Below are positions 11,493-23,469 of a DNA stretch of 64,000 nucleotides, piece after piece; the stretch's first letter is position 1, and each line of letters starts with the position of its first letter. Origin of the DNA: Vesta saturnalis (Eukaryota; Arthropoda; Insecta; Coleoptera; Lampyridae); the NCBI GenBank assembly GCA_036346205.1, contig JARFJB010001964.1, positions 124,001 to 188,000 of the forward strand. The letters run 5' to 3'. The position numbers and the translations under genes were made by a program. The notes beneath the pieces were generated by a model, which ran no database searches, was not told the origin of the DNA, and worked only from the letters and a program-made list of their open reading frames with translations.

Positions 11493-13230
11493 CAGTGTGT
11501 CCCCGGATAGGTGAAACGACTCTTGTGAACGATAAAAAAATTTCGATTCGAATTCTCGTTTTTAGGGGTTCAACCCGGCTTGATTAGACTTATTTCTAAC
11601 ATAATTTAAATTTTGAAAAATCAAGTGTGCATTGGAAATTTTCAAAAAAACCTATTTTTCTGTGGAGTAAAGTGCTTTTCATGTGGGAAATATGGCAAAA
11701 AGTGATTTGAAAAAGTTGTTGAGAATCAACATTTAGGCCTCTGTACCAAATTACGAATTCCTCGGCCAACTTTGATTATTCATCTTCTTAATGGTAATTT
11801 CACAAATCAGAGAATTTTATTTTCAACAAGTCTTTTATTATGAATGAAAAAGAGATTTCACATTTAGATTTTTAATTACTATAAATCACTGGTGTAACAT
11901 TAATAAGTTATAATGAGATGAAAGTAAATTGAAACATTAGATTAAATGTCATGCTCTACTAAGCCCCCTCCTAAATATTTTTCAATATGGTTTCGGAATT
12001 CTCCAAATTCCAAGCACTTCTACCAATCCCTAGAGAACACGTTATGGGGATATAACAGTGCAATATGTCACGCTCATTCTTCCAAACCATCTTCCACTAA
12101 ACTGATTATTTAGCTAATCAGTAATCATTTGTGTAGAATGGGCAGGGCAGCCGTCATGTTGGAAGAAATACGACTGTCGAATATTTAACGGAAGTGCGTC
12201 AATGAATCTCTGCAGGGTTTGTAAGTAAGTGTGCTGATTCAATCTTCCTTCGATAAAGAAAGGGCCGATGATTCCTAGCTCGTATGAAATGGCACACCAA
12301 ACATTCACTTTTTTAAAATACTGCCTTCTTGCATTAATTACGTAATGAGGATTAAATTTGCTCCAATATCGACAGTTTTGGGAAGGCTGAACACCATTTG
12401 TAGTAAAAATACATTCGTCGGAAAAAATTATTAGCTTATGAAAATTTCTGTTTTAGAAAAATTTGCTCCCCAAAGATAAACAGAACAGCAATTGCCTTGC
12501 TACATCACCTTGCATCCAAAGTGTGAGAAAATTGAACTTTGTAAGGATGAATTCTATTTGCTTTATAAATTCTCTGCAAATGGGTTTTACTTTGCATCTA
12601 TTGAATTCAAAGCAACCTGCATCATTTTCTTCACAAGCTTTTTTATCTTTCTTCTTGTAATGAATGCTCCCTGTTGTAAGAAAGCTCTTGATTAAACGCC
12701 AAGCAGTAATTCTGTTAATTGCAGTGTTTGGATATTTTTTTCTAAACAAACCAATAACCATATTTATCGATCATTCGCCGGTTTCATAACACATAAACTT
12801 TTTACTTAACTTTGTACCTGAAAAACAGTTTAAGTTCAATAAAATAATGTTAGAATTTCAAGTTTGACATATTGCTGTGGATACAGTTTTGTTCTTCCAT
12901 GGCCGACTGTTTCAAACTAAATACTTTCATTTGGGAAATGAACATGAAGCAAAAAGTGGCTGGTGAATTCGTAAATTGGTACAGAGGCCTAAATGTTGAT
13001 TCTGAACAACTTTTTCAAATAACTTTTTGTCGTATATGCCACATGAAAGGCACTTTACAGAAAAATAGGTTAAATTTGAAAATTTCCAATACATACTTGA
13101 TTTTTCAAAATTGAAATTATGTTAGAAATAAGTACCTAATCAAGCAGGGCTGAACCCCAAAAAACGAGAATTCGAACCGAAAATTTTTTATCGTTCACAA
13201 AAGTCGTTTCACCTATCCGGAGACACACTG
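11493..13230. mobile_element. Mariner-like element with ~280-bp inverted ends
   Basis: Both ends begin CAGTGTGTC and are flanked by TA (11491-11492 and 13231-13232), the classic target duplication of IS630-Tc1-mariner elements. The inverted match is long: about 280 bases at each end, from 11493 to about 11770 and from about 12960 to 13230, with modest divergence. A degraded minus-strand transposase lies between them. Length is 1738 bp. Confidence 0.88.
11945..12761 (-). pseudogene. Mariner-like transposase, broken
   Basis: The minus-strand frame starts with a helix-turn-helix region (VIGLFRKKYPNTAINRITAW). After a gap it gives FSDECIFTTNG with the first catalytic Asp, then WCAISYELGIIGPFF, then FFQHDGCPAHST with the second. 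The segment that should carry the third Asp (the SPDL region) is lost near 12110. The C-terminal tail resumes as FGEFRNHIEKYLGGG. The order matches transposases of the IS630-Tc1-mariner superfamily. Frameshifts near 12450 and 12110 and the missing catalytic segment make it inactive. It is fully enclosed by the long inverted ends. Confidence 0.8.
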
Positions 13231-13303
13231 TATACTATTATATGGACTCATTTCGCATTAAAATTATATATTCTTCCTTGGTAAAATACAATCCTATCCT
13301 ATA

Positions 13304-14181
13304 CAAGGTGCCCAATTAGTGCGTGGATGGAAGATAATAGCTTTATTTGACTAGATAAAAAAAAATTAAATACAAAGGTTGTGAGGAAATATCAGATGTA
13401 CATTTAAAATTAATACTTGTACTTATACAGGGTGCCTTACAAAGGCATCGAAAAATGTACAACTATACAGAATGTCATTTAAAAAATTTTAAATGACATT
13501 CCCTGTATAGTTTTACATTTTTCGATTGTATGGTTAATTTTAATGTGACCTTGTGTAACATTCCCTATACCTATTTTCAGTGGTTTTCGAAATAATGGAA
13601 GTAGAATGTCCAAAAAGCGTCAAGTTCAAAGCATCAGCTCCATCTGCATATTGGTGTTTTATGATTTGTCTTTACAGGGGTTTAATTCCACAGTCCTCAG
13701 GTATAACTTTACCCCAATACTTTAATCGTGTTACTTAATGCTATACTGGGTGATATCATTATCCGAATTGTTATTTTTCTCAAATATTTTGAATGGAACA
13801 CCCTGTGCATTATGGAATGATTTGATACCCCTTTTCAAAAGCTTTCCAATGATACACTGTTTTCTGGGCTTAATTTTATAGTCTTTCTGTAATTAAGTTA
13901 AAAAAAATTGTAACTTAAATAATATCGCCTCATGAATCTTTTATGAACGTTTTCTAATTCTCCACTTTATTATTATTCTAGTTGTAGGATTTGATAACTC
14001 TCCATATATCTCAAATTATATGATATTTTCTAGTTTTTAATTTCATATCTATTATTATTATTCTATAAAGAATGATCAAATTCTGCAACAACAATAACAA
14101 TAAAAACAATACCAATGTACAGAATTAGAAAATATTCAATAAAACTGTTATCTTCTATCCACTCACTTATTGGCCACCCTG
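13304..14181. mobile_element. Non-coding mariner-type MITE
   Basis: The left end (CAAGGTGCCCAATTAGTG) and the inverted right end (CAGGGTGGCCAATAAGTG) match over about 37 bases, and both are flanked by TA. The 878-bp interior has no coding capacity. It holds a near-perfect hairpin at 13449-13524, with arms of about 37 bases that contain their own CCTGTATAG-like element ends. It may be a second small MITE nested inside. Confidence 0.8.
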
Positions 14182-14745
14182 TATAAAAATACTAAGGTAC
14201 TTTAGCTTGACTAAGTACATGAAATTTATTACATAGCAACCAAATTACAAGAAATTTGTATTAAATTTAAATTAGTTCTAAAATTTGTACCCTCAAACCA
14301 AACTCAGATGTTGTATCGGCCCTTTAAATTTTATTTAAACCACTGTCATTAAATTCATTGCATTAATTTTCAATGCTAAACTTTTCAAATCCACTTGTTC
14401 TCACAATTACATAATCTTAAATAAGAATTATGATGGTAAAGAATTGACAATAAAATTTAAATGAACCTCAATTGAAGGTATCAACAAGCTCACGCTTAAC
14501 GTGACTCATAGTCATAACTCATAGTTCAATGTTACTTTACAAATTATAAACAGATCGCGCATTAACTTGTATTTTTTTTAAATATGTATAGAATAATATG
14601 AATAATTAGTTGGCAACAAATGCGCTACTAATAAATAACATGTTTGCCAAACCATATGATTCAAAGGATATCGTTTATTTGGTTGGCATTGTCACATTAA
14701 TCTCACATTGCTAATATAATGTTACCATGTGTCTTATTGTTTACG
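14182..14745. other. No gene seen
   Basis: AT-rich spacer with no motif I can identify. Confidence 0.5.
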
Positions 14746-16440
14746 ATGTAGTTGTTTGTTTCATTAGTACAAAAAATGGCAATTTTCAGGACGAGGAAGA
14801 AAGTTGCTGGATGACGCTAAGCGGAGTCCACCCATCTTTCGAGTCCCGAAAATGCATTTTTTGTACGAATAAACCAGCCACTTTTACCTTTATATTCAGT
14901 AATTTATTTGCAGTTCACTATTTGTTTGAGAACCCCTTATTTATGTCGCCATCAGTATCGGACATTTCTATTTTATACAAAAGTGGTATTATTCTACATT
15001 TTAGTGAATTAAAAAACTTACCGTGTAGTGTTTAATTAATATTCATTGGATTTTACAGCTATAAATTTTAATTTAAATGTGACAGATGTGAGTGAAATAA
15101 CGTGATGATTGATGGTGTCACCGGCGACAGCAAATGTCCACTTCTGTGCATGAAGATATTCACTCAAAACATTTAAATAACCTTATACTTGCTTAAAATG
15201 AAAATAAAAAGTAAAATTATATTGAATATCAATATTTATTTATGAATAAAACGTTGTTTGTGACGAACATGCTAAAATTTGAAATTGTAATTATTGAAGT
15301 AATAACATCTCATGAACGTCATACAAAAATGGTGAAGGTCAAATACGTTTTATGCAGTTCCCATGGATACACGAAGAATCCCGAAATTAGCCACTTTTGG
15401 TACGAAATACTGTCACAATATAGCACCTTATTTAGGTGGTTGGAGAAAAAATTTATTATTAGCAGTAAAAACTTTTTTCGTAAAATCTATCGTCTAATTC
15501 TAAATCCAATTCTTCATAACTTACTAACCACACTGTTTTTTTTTTCCTATTGACTACATAATATATTTTTGGTCCAAAATTTTGAAAATTTCTTTTACAT
15601 ATTTGGAAAGAGTAGCAAAATTAAGTTACCTTAAATGTGTTCGGTATTTCCCCATATAATTTTACTATCAATTAACTTTAGTCAAATTTAAATATGTCGA
15701 TAATTTAAAATGTAAAGAAGATATTTTTTTCTCCAACCACCTAAATAAGACGCTACATTGTGACGGCATTTCGTACCAATAGTGGCTGAATTCGGAATTC
15801 TTCGGAGTCTCTATGGTAACTGTACAAAAAGTAATTTGACCCTCACTAAACATCAACTTCGTGTGAATGACATTCATGCGATATCATTACTTCAATGCAT
15901 ACAATTTTCGCATGTTCATCACAAACGACGTTTTCAGTCATAAATAAGTATTGCTATTTAATATAATATTTTTGTTTACCTTCGTTTTAAGCAAATGTAA
16001 GTTTATTTATATGTTTTGAGTGGATATCTTTTATGAATAGAGATATCTAGGTATTTGCTGTCGCCGGTGACACCATCTATCATCACATTCTTTCACTAAC
16101 ATCTGTCACATTTGAATTAAATTTATGGAGATAAAATCCAATGAATAATAATTAAAAGTAGAATAATACTCATTTTTGTATAAAATGAGTATTATTAATG
16201 TCTGATACTGATAGTGACATAAATAAGGGGTTCCCAAAAACATAGTGAACTGCAAATAAATAGTCGAATATAAAAATAAAAGTAACTGGAGAAAAAATTT
16301 TTGTTTTATTCATACAAAAAATGCATTTTCGGTACTCTGAAGATTGCTAGACTCCGCTTCGTATCGTTCAGCAATTTTCTTCCTTGTCCCACAAATTGAC
16401 ATTTATTGTACTAATTGTACTAATGATACAAATAACTATT
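14746..16440. repeat. 1.7-kb inverted repeat with ~700-bp arms
   Basis: The left arm (14746-15450) and right arm (15719-16440, inverted) align through almost their whole length, around 80-85% by eye. A spacer of about 270 bp separates them. Shared landmarks are GTCACCGGCGACAGCAAAT, a block ending AACCCCTTATTTATGTC and an inner block TTATTTAGGTGGTTGGAGAA. Each arm can be read as a short frame ending in LFRWLEKK, but that may simply follow from nucleotide similarity. The pair is either a foldback transposon or two copies of one unknown repeat inserted head to head. Confidence 0.8.
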
Positions 16441-16837
16441 ATTTCCTAATTGAATAAATTTGGGAGTTTTATGTTTGTATTTATATGACTTGTAATCAAT
16501 AAAATTATTAACCTTTCTATTACTCTGTTCGTTCACAATCTTAATGAGACCAGTGACCCCTACTGGACCATCTCCAACTTTAATAAAATTTTGCATGCAG
16601 ATACTACCACTTATAAAACTAACTTGAGCAAAGTTTCAGACTCTGAAACCAAAAACTGAGATAATAATATATAGGGGCCCCTAAAAACGCGTGCGTGTCG
16701 CGCAAAACAAATAGCTAACTTTAAATGTTATTATTAAGGTAATTCACACCATCTTTATATTTCACAAGCCTAGACAACTTTTTGTGCTTAATTTAAATCC
16801 AGAGTTTGACAAACCTCAGTGAAGTACCTAAGCATAA

Positions 16838-17505
16838 ATAAATAGAATTAGGAGAAAGTTGTAAACTTACGTTGGTCCATGGTGATTGTCCCACTACCAA
16901 TTTAACTTAAATTGGCGACCCCATCGCCGAGGGGCTGCGTCCGATATCCAGGCAAGTCCAGCCACGGGTGGGTCTCTTAACAGAGGTTCCCAAGTCAACT
17001 AGGTTTCTTTATGGTTCCCAAGCCAAAATAAAGGGTAAATATCCGGAGGTTCTCAAGCCTCATTTTATTGGGTGTCTTAATGGATCCCACGCCATAATAA
17101 ATGGGTAACTTGCCTGAGGTTCCCAAGCCTCATTTTATTGGGTGTCTTAATGGATCCCAAACCATAATAAATGGGTAACTTGTCTGAGGTTTCCAAGTCT
17201 CATTTTATTGGGTGTCTTAATGGAAACCATTTATTATGACTTGGGATCCATTAAGACACCCAATAAAATGATGCTTAGGAATCTACTGTTAGTTACCCTT
17301 TATTTTGGCTTGAGAACCATAAAGAAACCTAGTTGAGGCTTGGGAACCTCGGTTAAGAAACCCACCCGTGGATGAACTTGCCTGGCTATCAGGCGTGACC
17401 ACTTGGCTGTGGGATTGCCAATTTAAGTTAAATTCGTAGTGGAACAACCACCTTGAGCCAACGCAAGCTTACAATTTTCTCCTAATGCTATTTATTTATG
17501 GTTAT
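16838..17505. repeat. Foldback element with 70-bp tandem units
   Basis: The outer arms mirror each other from AATTAGGAGAAAGTTGTAA at about 16847 to its inverted partner near 17490. The match continues inward through CCAGGCAAGT and GTTCCCAAG blocks to a tight centre near 17223. Within the left arm a 70-bp unit starting CATTTTATTGGGTGTCTTAA repeats at 17061, 17131 and 17201, with a more diverged copy before it. The right arm has fewer units. It is more GC-rich than its surroundings and has no coding frame. Confidence 0.85.
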
Positions 17506-17974
17506 ATATGACTTAAAATATGTACGTAGATGCAAATTAATTAAAATGAATATGCATTTTCTCCTCTATGCAAAAAACACCATCGTAAAAATATCATCCA
17601 TGATATCCAGCTGTGATCAGATCGATTGTAAATTTTACTAAAAGACCACAGAAAAGTATTGAACAAAATGGTGCCCGCTTTGAACAATTGATATAAATAG
17701 TTATTTAGTTTTCAATTATTGTACTGTTGTATTTTGAAGTTTTATACATTTCTGGTTTCCATAACACGTAATACTTTCTAGAATTATTACAGCGTTTCTC
17801 AAAATAACTTTGAACTTTCTTCGGACTGTAATCGTTTTCACTTTTTATTAGTTGTTTAAAATTTAACATAATTAACGAACGTTACCATAATTTCGATACA
17901 GATACAGGGCATTAAGATTGAGAATACTTCAAAGAAGGTTAATAATTTTGTTTGTTATACCTCGGAAGATTTTT

Positions 17975-18420
17975 ATTAATTATTTGTTTCATTAGTACAA
18001 AAAAATGTCATGTTTCGGAACGAGGAAAACGAATAAAACGTATTTTTTTTTCTCCAGCCACATTTATTTGCTTTGTTTAGAAACACCTCATTAGTATCAG
18101 ACATTTCTAGTTTATACAAAATGATTATTATACTACGTTTTAGTGAAATTAGCGTGTAGTTTTTAATATTTATTGGATTTTATCTCTATAAGTTTGGTTT
18201 ATATGTGACAGTAGTTGGTGAAATAACGTATAGATGACGCCACCGGCGACGCCGACGTCCAAAGTGGATTACAATTCTGTTCTTAGAAGATAATCGCTCT
18301 TACATTTAAATAACCTTACCCTTGCTTAAAACGAAACTAAAAAGCGAAGTTATATTGAATATCAAACATTTTGAAATTGTATTTATTAAAATAATGACAT
18401 CCTATGAACGTCAGTCACAC
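17975..18420 (+). repeat. Third, truncated copy of the 14.7-kb repeat
   Basis: This matches the left arm at 14746 in direct orientation, beginning at CATTAGTACAAAAAA. It passes through TCAGACATTTCTA and GCCACCGGCGACG to a block near AATGACATC at 18400. It lacks the inner part and has no inverted partner, so the repeat also exists outside the palindrome. Confidence 0.72.
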
Positions 18421-20532
18421 GCACTGACTTACACAACTGGAAAGACTTAGAACGGGCACGCTGCAAATCGTGGACTTGCGTCCTTGTTGCATACATTGCT
18501 AGTAATGGGACCATTGTGAGCTCGCAACTCAAAAATAATTTTGTTGTTTGGTTTAAATGGTTTTGCTGACTTCTGAATATACTTCGTACTTAGGACGAAG
18601 TAGTTGATCTATACTATACATTTTTGTTGTCATTTATTGGAGATATTCACAATAAATCACAAATCCCTTATTCGAAAATATTAATACCTAGTTTTAAGGT
18701 TCAAATTTCTTAAACAGGTGAAATTGAAATGTTTTAAATTAAAATTGATAGAAATATTTCTATATCTATCTTTGAGAGTTGTATGTCGATGTTATTATCA
18801 TTTGATACATTATATCGCAATCTCATTATAGTAGAGATTTTCACCGAACAGGAAACAAAAGGGTAAGAATAAAAAAAAACATCCTCAATGATAATAGTAG
18901 ATTATTATGTAAGACGTTGATCAGTATTGAGATCAAGTTTTGAGCAAAATATTGATCAACTCACAAGTCGATCGCTATATACTATTTTATCTTCAAGCCT
19001 CAAATAAGTCTCATTCGGAGTGATAACTGATGACAAGTGTGCGTCATTCTGACATATTGTTTCGATCTGAAATGTTCTATCAAAATCACATTGTCCTAGC
19101 CCTATTATTTATCTCATTATTAGGTTGAAATGAATAATGGTGCAAGACGTATGTGATTTGAAATACACAAATAAAAAACAACTTAAACTATCGAAATTGA
19201 CAGTCATAATGACAAGTTTATTAACATCTTGAAGATAAATGATTTTTATTTTATATATCTACCAATATCAAAATACACTCATAAGTACAAACATGCTAAA
19301 CAAATAAAACAATACTCGATTTGCAGTGGCACTACTCTAACTGCTTGCGTTTGATACATCGTTCCAGTTGTATAATTCAGTGATCACGCGATACTGATGT
19401 TTGGTCAAGATCAAATCACTTTTTGTACTAGCATAAAACATAAATTATTTTTTCTACAGTTGCCATGAGACACCGAATAATCTCGATATCAGCCATAAGT
19501 AGCTCTCTACCAAATGTACTTTGATTTCGCCAAGAGAGTAGATCCTATCCAAGTTAGTCATTACGTACTAATACTGAATAAGTGCATTATGTTTCATTGC
19601 AGATTATTCTGCAAGAAAAAATAAAGTGGTTTTATTTTTTGTTGTTAAGGTAAAAATTATTTTAGGTAAAAGGTAAAAGAAAAAATATAGCAATGTTTTT
19701 TTTTCTGTGATATATACCAAGGGAAAAAATGTAATTAGTTTACCACATACCAGTAACCTCTTGTTATCCACGGTTTTGTTTATCTGGGCTTTCACAAAAA
19801 AATGTGATTTTTAAAATATACATTTTTAAACATGAAAACGAAAATACATATGTTAAATATTCATTTAATTCTAATTCTGGTGGGTATACAAGATTTAACG
19901 CAATATTATTTGCTTCTTCGGAGTCTGGTTTGCCAAGTGGTGTACATCTTTTGGTAATGGATTTTTTTGTTTGTACAGACGTCTCTGTTGTGGAATGTTG
20001 CAAGTTGGAACTTTGCATTCTCTTAAAAGAAGTACAACCATTGAGTAACAAATCATATTTTTTACTCAATGGTACAACTTTGGTTCTCAATTGCCGCTAA
20101 GATCGTTCGTGCAGTATTCATTAACTATTTAAACGTCTCCAGTTGTTCATTGAACTTAATACTATTTAATTCACTCCTTAGTTTTATGTTTTTTATCTTC
20201 AAGTTAATCCTGGATTAAACCTTCTTCAGAGTTGTTTGCATTTTCCTCAATTATTAATGCTTCATTATCTAAAAATAATTATAAAAACGAGTAATTAAAT
20301 TAAATATGTTTATAATTTTTTATATTTCTAGTGTATAATAATTTATTATCCAAACCGAAAACCGAGAGCAAACTAAACCCAAAACCATAATTATCTAACA
20401 TATGGAATTAATATAAAAGTATAGAAATCCAACACACAAACAACAACCCTATTTGTCGCTTTCAGTACTTTTCAACCAACCGCTAATTACCTGCTTCTCT
20501 TTGATTTTCAGTTTAAACCTACAAGAAAAATT
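18421..20532. other. No recognised gene; open frames on both strands at 19.8-20.1 kb
   Basis: No family is recognisable here. Around 19764-20100 both strands stay open for about 100 codons, with a short hairpin (ACCATTGAGTAA and its inverse) at 20037-20083. I see no motif supporting either reading. Confidence 0.35.
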
Positions 20533-20871
20533 AAAGAACATTTAAGGTTACCTAAAGATGTTTCAAACCCGTTATCATTTTCCGGAGCGTATAAATTATC
20601 TTGTTCACGTAGAAAAGTATACATTGGAACCTCAAAGCGTAGCTTTGATGCAAGATGTAAAGAACATATGAGATTTTGTAGATTAGGTCAACCAGAGAAA
20701 TCTGCGGTAGTTGACCATGCCGTAAATAATTTAAATCATAACATTCAATTTGATAATATGGGAGTATTGTCAAGACGGACTCATTATTATGTTCATTTGC
20801 AACGTGAAGCTATTGAGATATACAAACATCCTAATAATTTCAACAGACAAGAAGAAAATACGTTTAAGTAG
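20533..20871 (+). pseudogene. Penelope-like GIY-YIG endonuclease C terminus
   Basis: An open + frame reads LRLPKDVSNPLSFSGAYKLS, then SRRKVYIGTSKRSFDARCKEH, and ends QEENTFK at the stop. This is the pattern of the GIY-YIG endonuclease that follows the reverse transcriptase in Penelope-like retroelements: G-x-Y, then the YIG tripeptide, then a conserved Arg and the KEH segment. The usual Cys motif is only partly kept (SCS). No reverse transcriptase motifs lie upstream, so it is a 5'-truncated copy, as is common after target-primed insertion. The pogo/Tigger element at 21370 and a hammerhead-like motif at 23142 may lie in the tail of this same element. Confidence 0.8.
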
Positions 20872-21369
20872 GATTTAGCATCTTATAATTAAAAAAAGGC
20901 ATAATGGTATGTCTTGATTTTAATTTTATTATATGTTAAATTACCACAGCGCTATAATTTAACATGTGTAGTTGAAATTGAAATTAAAAATTATATAAAA
21001 CGTACCACATTGTGTTTTCACTGTTAAATAACACTTACCTTTATTAACAAAGCTATTTCTTTGTTAGATTTGACTGGATTATTTTAATTGATGTCAAGTG
21101 TATATTTATGAATGCTTTTATCAATTTCAAACTAAACTTTTTCACAACTATACATAACTTTATTCAGAGGGTGTTCTGATTTATCATCTTCAAGGCAGTT
21201 TAACAATATTTAATTTATAAATGATCTAGTTATTCTTTACTAAAATTGTATTCCATAATTGGCTTTATACGTTTATCAAACTGTTATATTAATAACAGGC
21301 TCATGTTTGCGTTTTCAATTTTTTTAAATTTCACAATTTCAATACCTTAAACAATTTTAAAAGATAGTG
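20872..21369. other. Probable 3' tail of the Penelope-like element
   Basis: Non-coding, AT-rich. It lies between the GIY-YIG stop and the left end of the pogo/Tigger element. It may be the untranslated tail of the Penelope-like copy. Confidence 0.35.
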
Positions 21370-23130
21370 CAGTAGAGCTTCAATTATTCGAATATCGGTC
21401 ATCCAGACGTCCGTTTTGTACACTCGACAATCGAACGATCGCGGGTTAACTTGTGATATTTGTGATGGTGTTTTGAGATTAATGTATTTACTGTAACATT
21501 AAGCTATGTGATGTCGACTAATCGTAAACGTGTAGCTTTATCAAGTGCAGACAAACTGAAAATATTGGAAGAGCTAGAACGTGGTGTAAGTGGTGCTAAT
21601 TTAGCGCGGCAGTACATTAAAAAGCAGAGTCAAACAATAAAAGACTATGCTTCCAAACTACATAGTGAACATGGGAGTACCAATAGACAATCAGGTGCTG
21701 GTCTCGGTAATGTATACATGGTTTATTCAAGTTAGAACGTTTAAAGAATTTTGCAAAACTGGTGGTTTTGAACCAAAGAACATTTATAATGCGGATGAAA
21801 CAGGTTTTAACTGGAAAAAGCTGCCAACCAAGTCCCTTGTATCAAAAAGGGAAACTGCAGCGCCTGGATACAAAGCCAGCAAAGCCCGCATTACAGCTAT
21901 GGTTTGCGCTAACTCTACTGGCGATCACAGGCTCCCACTGCTTGTTATTGGGAAAGCAAAGCAGCCTAGATGTTTTAAGGGTATAAGAAAGCTCCCTGTT
22001 GTATACAGAAATCAAATTCCTGGAAGGACACAAATATTTTTGGCGACTGGTATGAGAATGTTTTCATCCCAGAAGTTAAAAATCAACAATAAAAAACAGG
22101 TTCAACCGGCAAAGTGCTCTTACTTATAGATAATGCACCATCTCATCCATCAGACGTAGTTTTGAGCCCACTTGATGGCATGTTTAATGTTTTGTTTCTA
22201 CCGCCAAACGTGACGTCAGTCCCACAACCAATGGACCAGGGTGATAGAAACGTTTAAACGTTTCTATTGAAAGCAGTTGCTTCAAATGTTGCTTCTAGAT
22301 ATGGAGAATAGTGAAGAATCTGTACTAAGTACTTACAAGAAATTGAATTTAAAAGACGCAGTCTACATGGCGGCGGATGCTTGGGCCTAAACCACAAGAT
22401 CCGCAAGAAAGTGATGATCCCAATCCAGATAATCCACAAGAAAGTGATGGTCCCGATGAGTTAAGGAGAATGATCAAGGAAGCACCAGGCTTTCACTAGT
22501 GTGACAACGCCAATATAGACGATTGGAGGACCCTGAATATCAGATTCTTTCTGATGAAAAAATTTTACAGCAGATAAAGGACGACAATCAGGAAATAAAA
22601 GAGGAAGGGGAGGATGAAGAAGATGATGTTTCAACCCACGATGAAGCGTTTATCTGACTGGAAAAAGCTATGAAGTGGCTCGAGCGTCAAGCTGAGTGTG
22701 ACACCATTCAGCTTTTGTCCTTAAAGCGACTAAGAGGTTTAGCTGCAAAAAAACGTGTCAGTGGTCTCAAGCAAAAAATATCTGATTTCTTCTAAGAATC
22801 CTTAAACCTACAGTACTGTAGTTTTTTTTTAATTACATACTACAGTACTGTAATTTGCAAAAATAAAATGTGTTAAATACTATTTGTTTTTTCATCTTTA
22901 GAAAATCATTTATTCACGGTATATGTATTAATAAAGGAGTTGAGTTATACGATTCGTATTAGAGTACGCACTACTGTAAGTATATACTACTGTATTACTA
23001 CTACATGTACAGTTTCGATTACATGCATCTATACTTTAGGGCTAAAATCGAGTCGGAATCGGTTATCCGGATTATCAATTATCCCAACACTGCCGTGCAT
23101 CAATTAGTCCAGGCAATTGATGCTCTACTG
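21370..23130. mobile_element. Pogo/Tigger-type element
   Basis: The left end starts CAGTAGAGCTTCAATT and the right end is its inverted partner (ending GATGCTCTACTG at 23130), followed by TA. The base pair before the left end is TG where TA is expected, so the target duplication has mutated. Length is 1761 bp and the element encloses a degraded CENP-B/Tigger transposase. Confidence 0.85.
21508..22795 (+). pseudogene. Tigger/jerky-like transposase, internally deleted
   Basis: The start gives an N-terminal psq/CENP-B helix-turn-helix (LSSADKLKILEELERG then GANLARQY). The second DNA-binding domain is missing. Reading resumes in another frame with the DDE domain: IYNADETGFNWKKLP (first Asp), ITAMVCANSTGDHRLPLLVI, then LLLIDNAPSHP (second Asp) and NVLFLPPNVTSVPQPMDQG (third Asp). 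A highly acidic stretch follows at about 22590-22650, and the last residues KQKISDFF are typical of Tigger proteins. Frameshifts occur near 21700, 22100 and 22240, and stops follow. It is inactive but recognisable to the last codon. Confidence 0.85.
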
Positions 23131-23141
23131 TATTACTACCA

Positions 23142-23173
23142 CTGACGAAAATAACTGTTAGTGTTATCGAAAC
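23142..23173 (+). ncRNA. Hammerhead-ribozyme-like core
   Basis: CTGACGA (23142-23148) is followed by a stem in which ATAAC pairs with GTTAT, then GAAAC (23169-23173). This is the conserved core layout of a hammerhead: CUGANGA, stem II, GAAA. Penelope-like elements carry minimal hammerheads in their terminal repeats. The upstream half would lie across the pogo/Tigger insertion, so the ribozyme, if ever present, is split. A diverged second copy lies at 51656. Confidence 0.4.
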
Positions 23174-23469
23174 GTTTAGATTTGTAAACTTAAATACACC
23201 ATAAAAAACCCAAAAAGATAAGTATTTTACATATGTGTAATAGTGGTGAACGTTTGTGACATTTTTCACATTCGTATGTGTAAGCTTTTGGTTTTGTCTA
23301 AAAAAAATCAACAAAACGTTTACTCAGATTATTAAAATACCTATATTAGATTTAGTCAAATGTATTATTAAAAGATAAAGGTTTTAATTTACCAGAATGA
23401 ATTCTTCTAACGTACGTTAAATTCGAATATTTTGTGAATGCCTACTTTTTATAGGAGCAATTTCATCTA

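Noticed and set aside
15242..15877. Two short frames ending in LFRWLEKK on opposite strands, suggesting a protein
   Set aside because: They are mirror images produced by the inverted repeat. No known domain is present, so a gene is not supported.
19764..20100. Overlapping ~100-codon frames on both strands
   Set aside because: No motif, no context and no clear start signal; kept only as an unexplained stretch.
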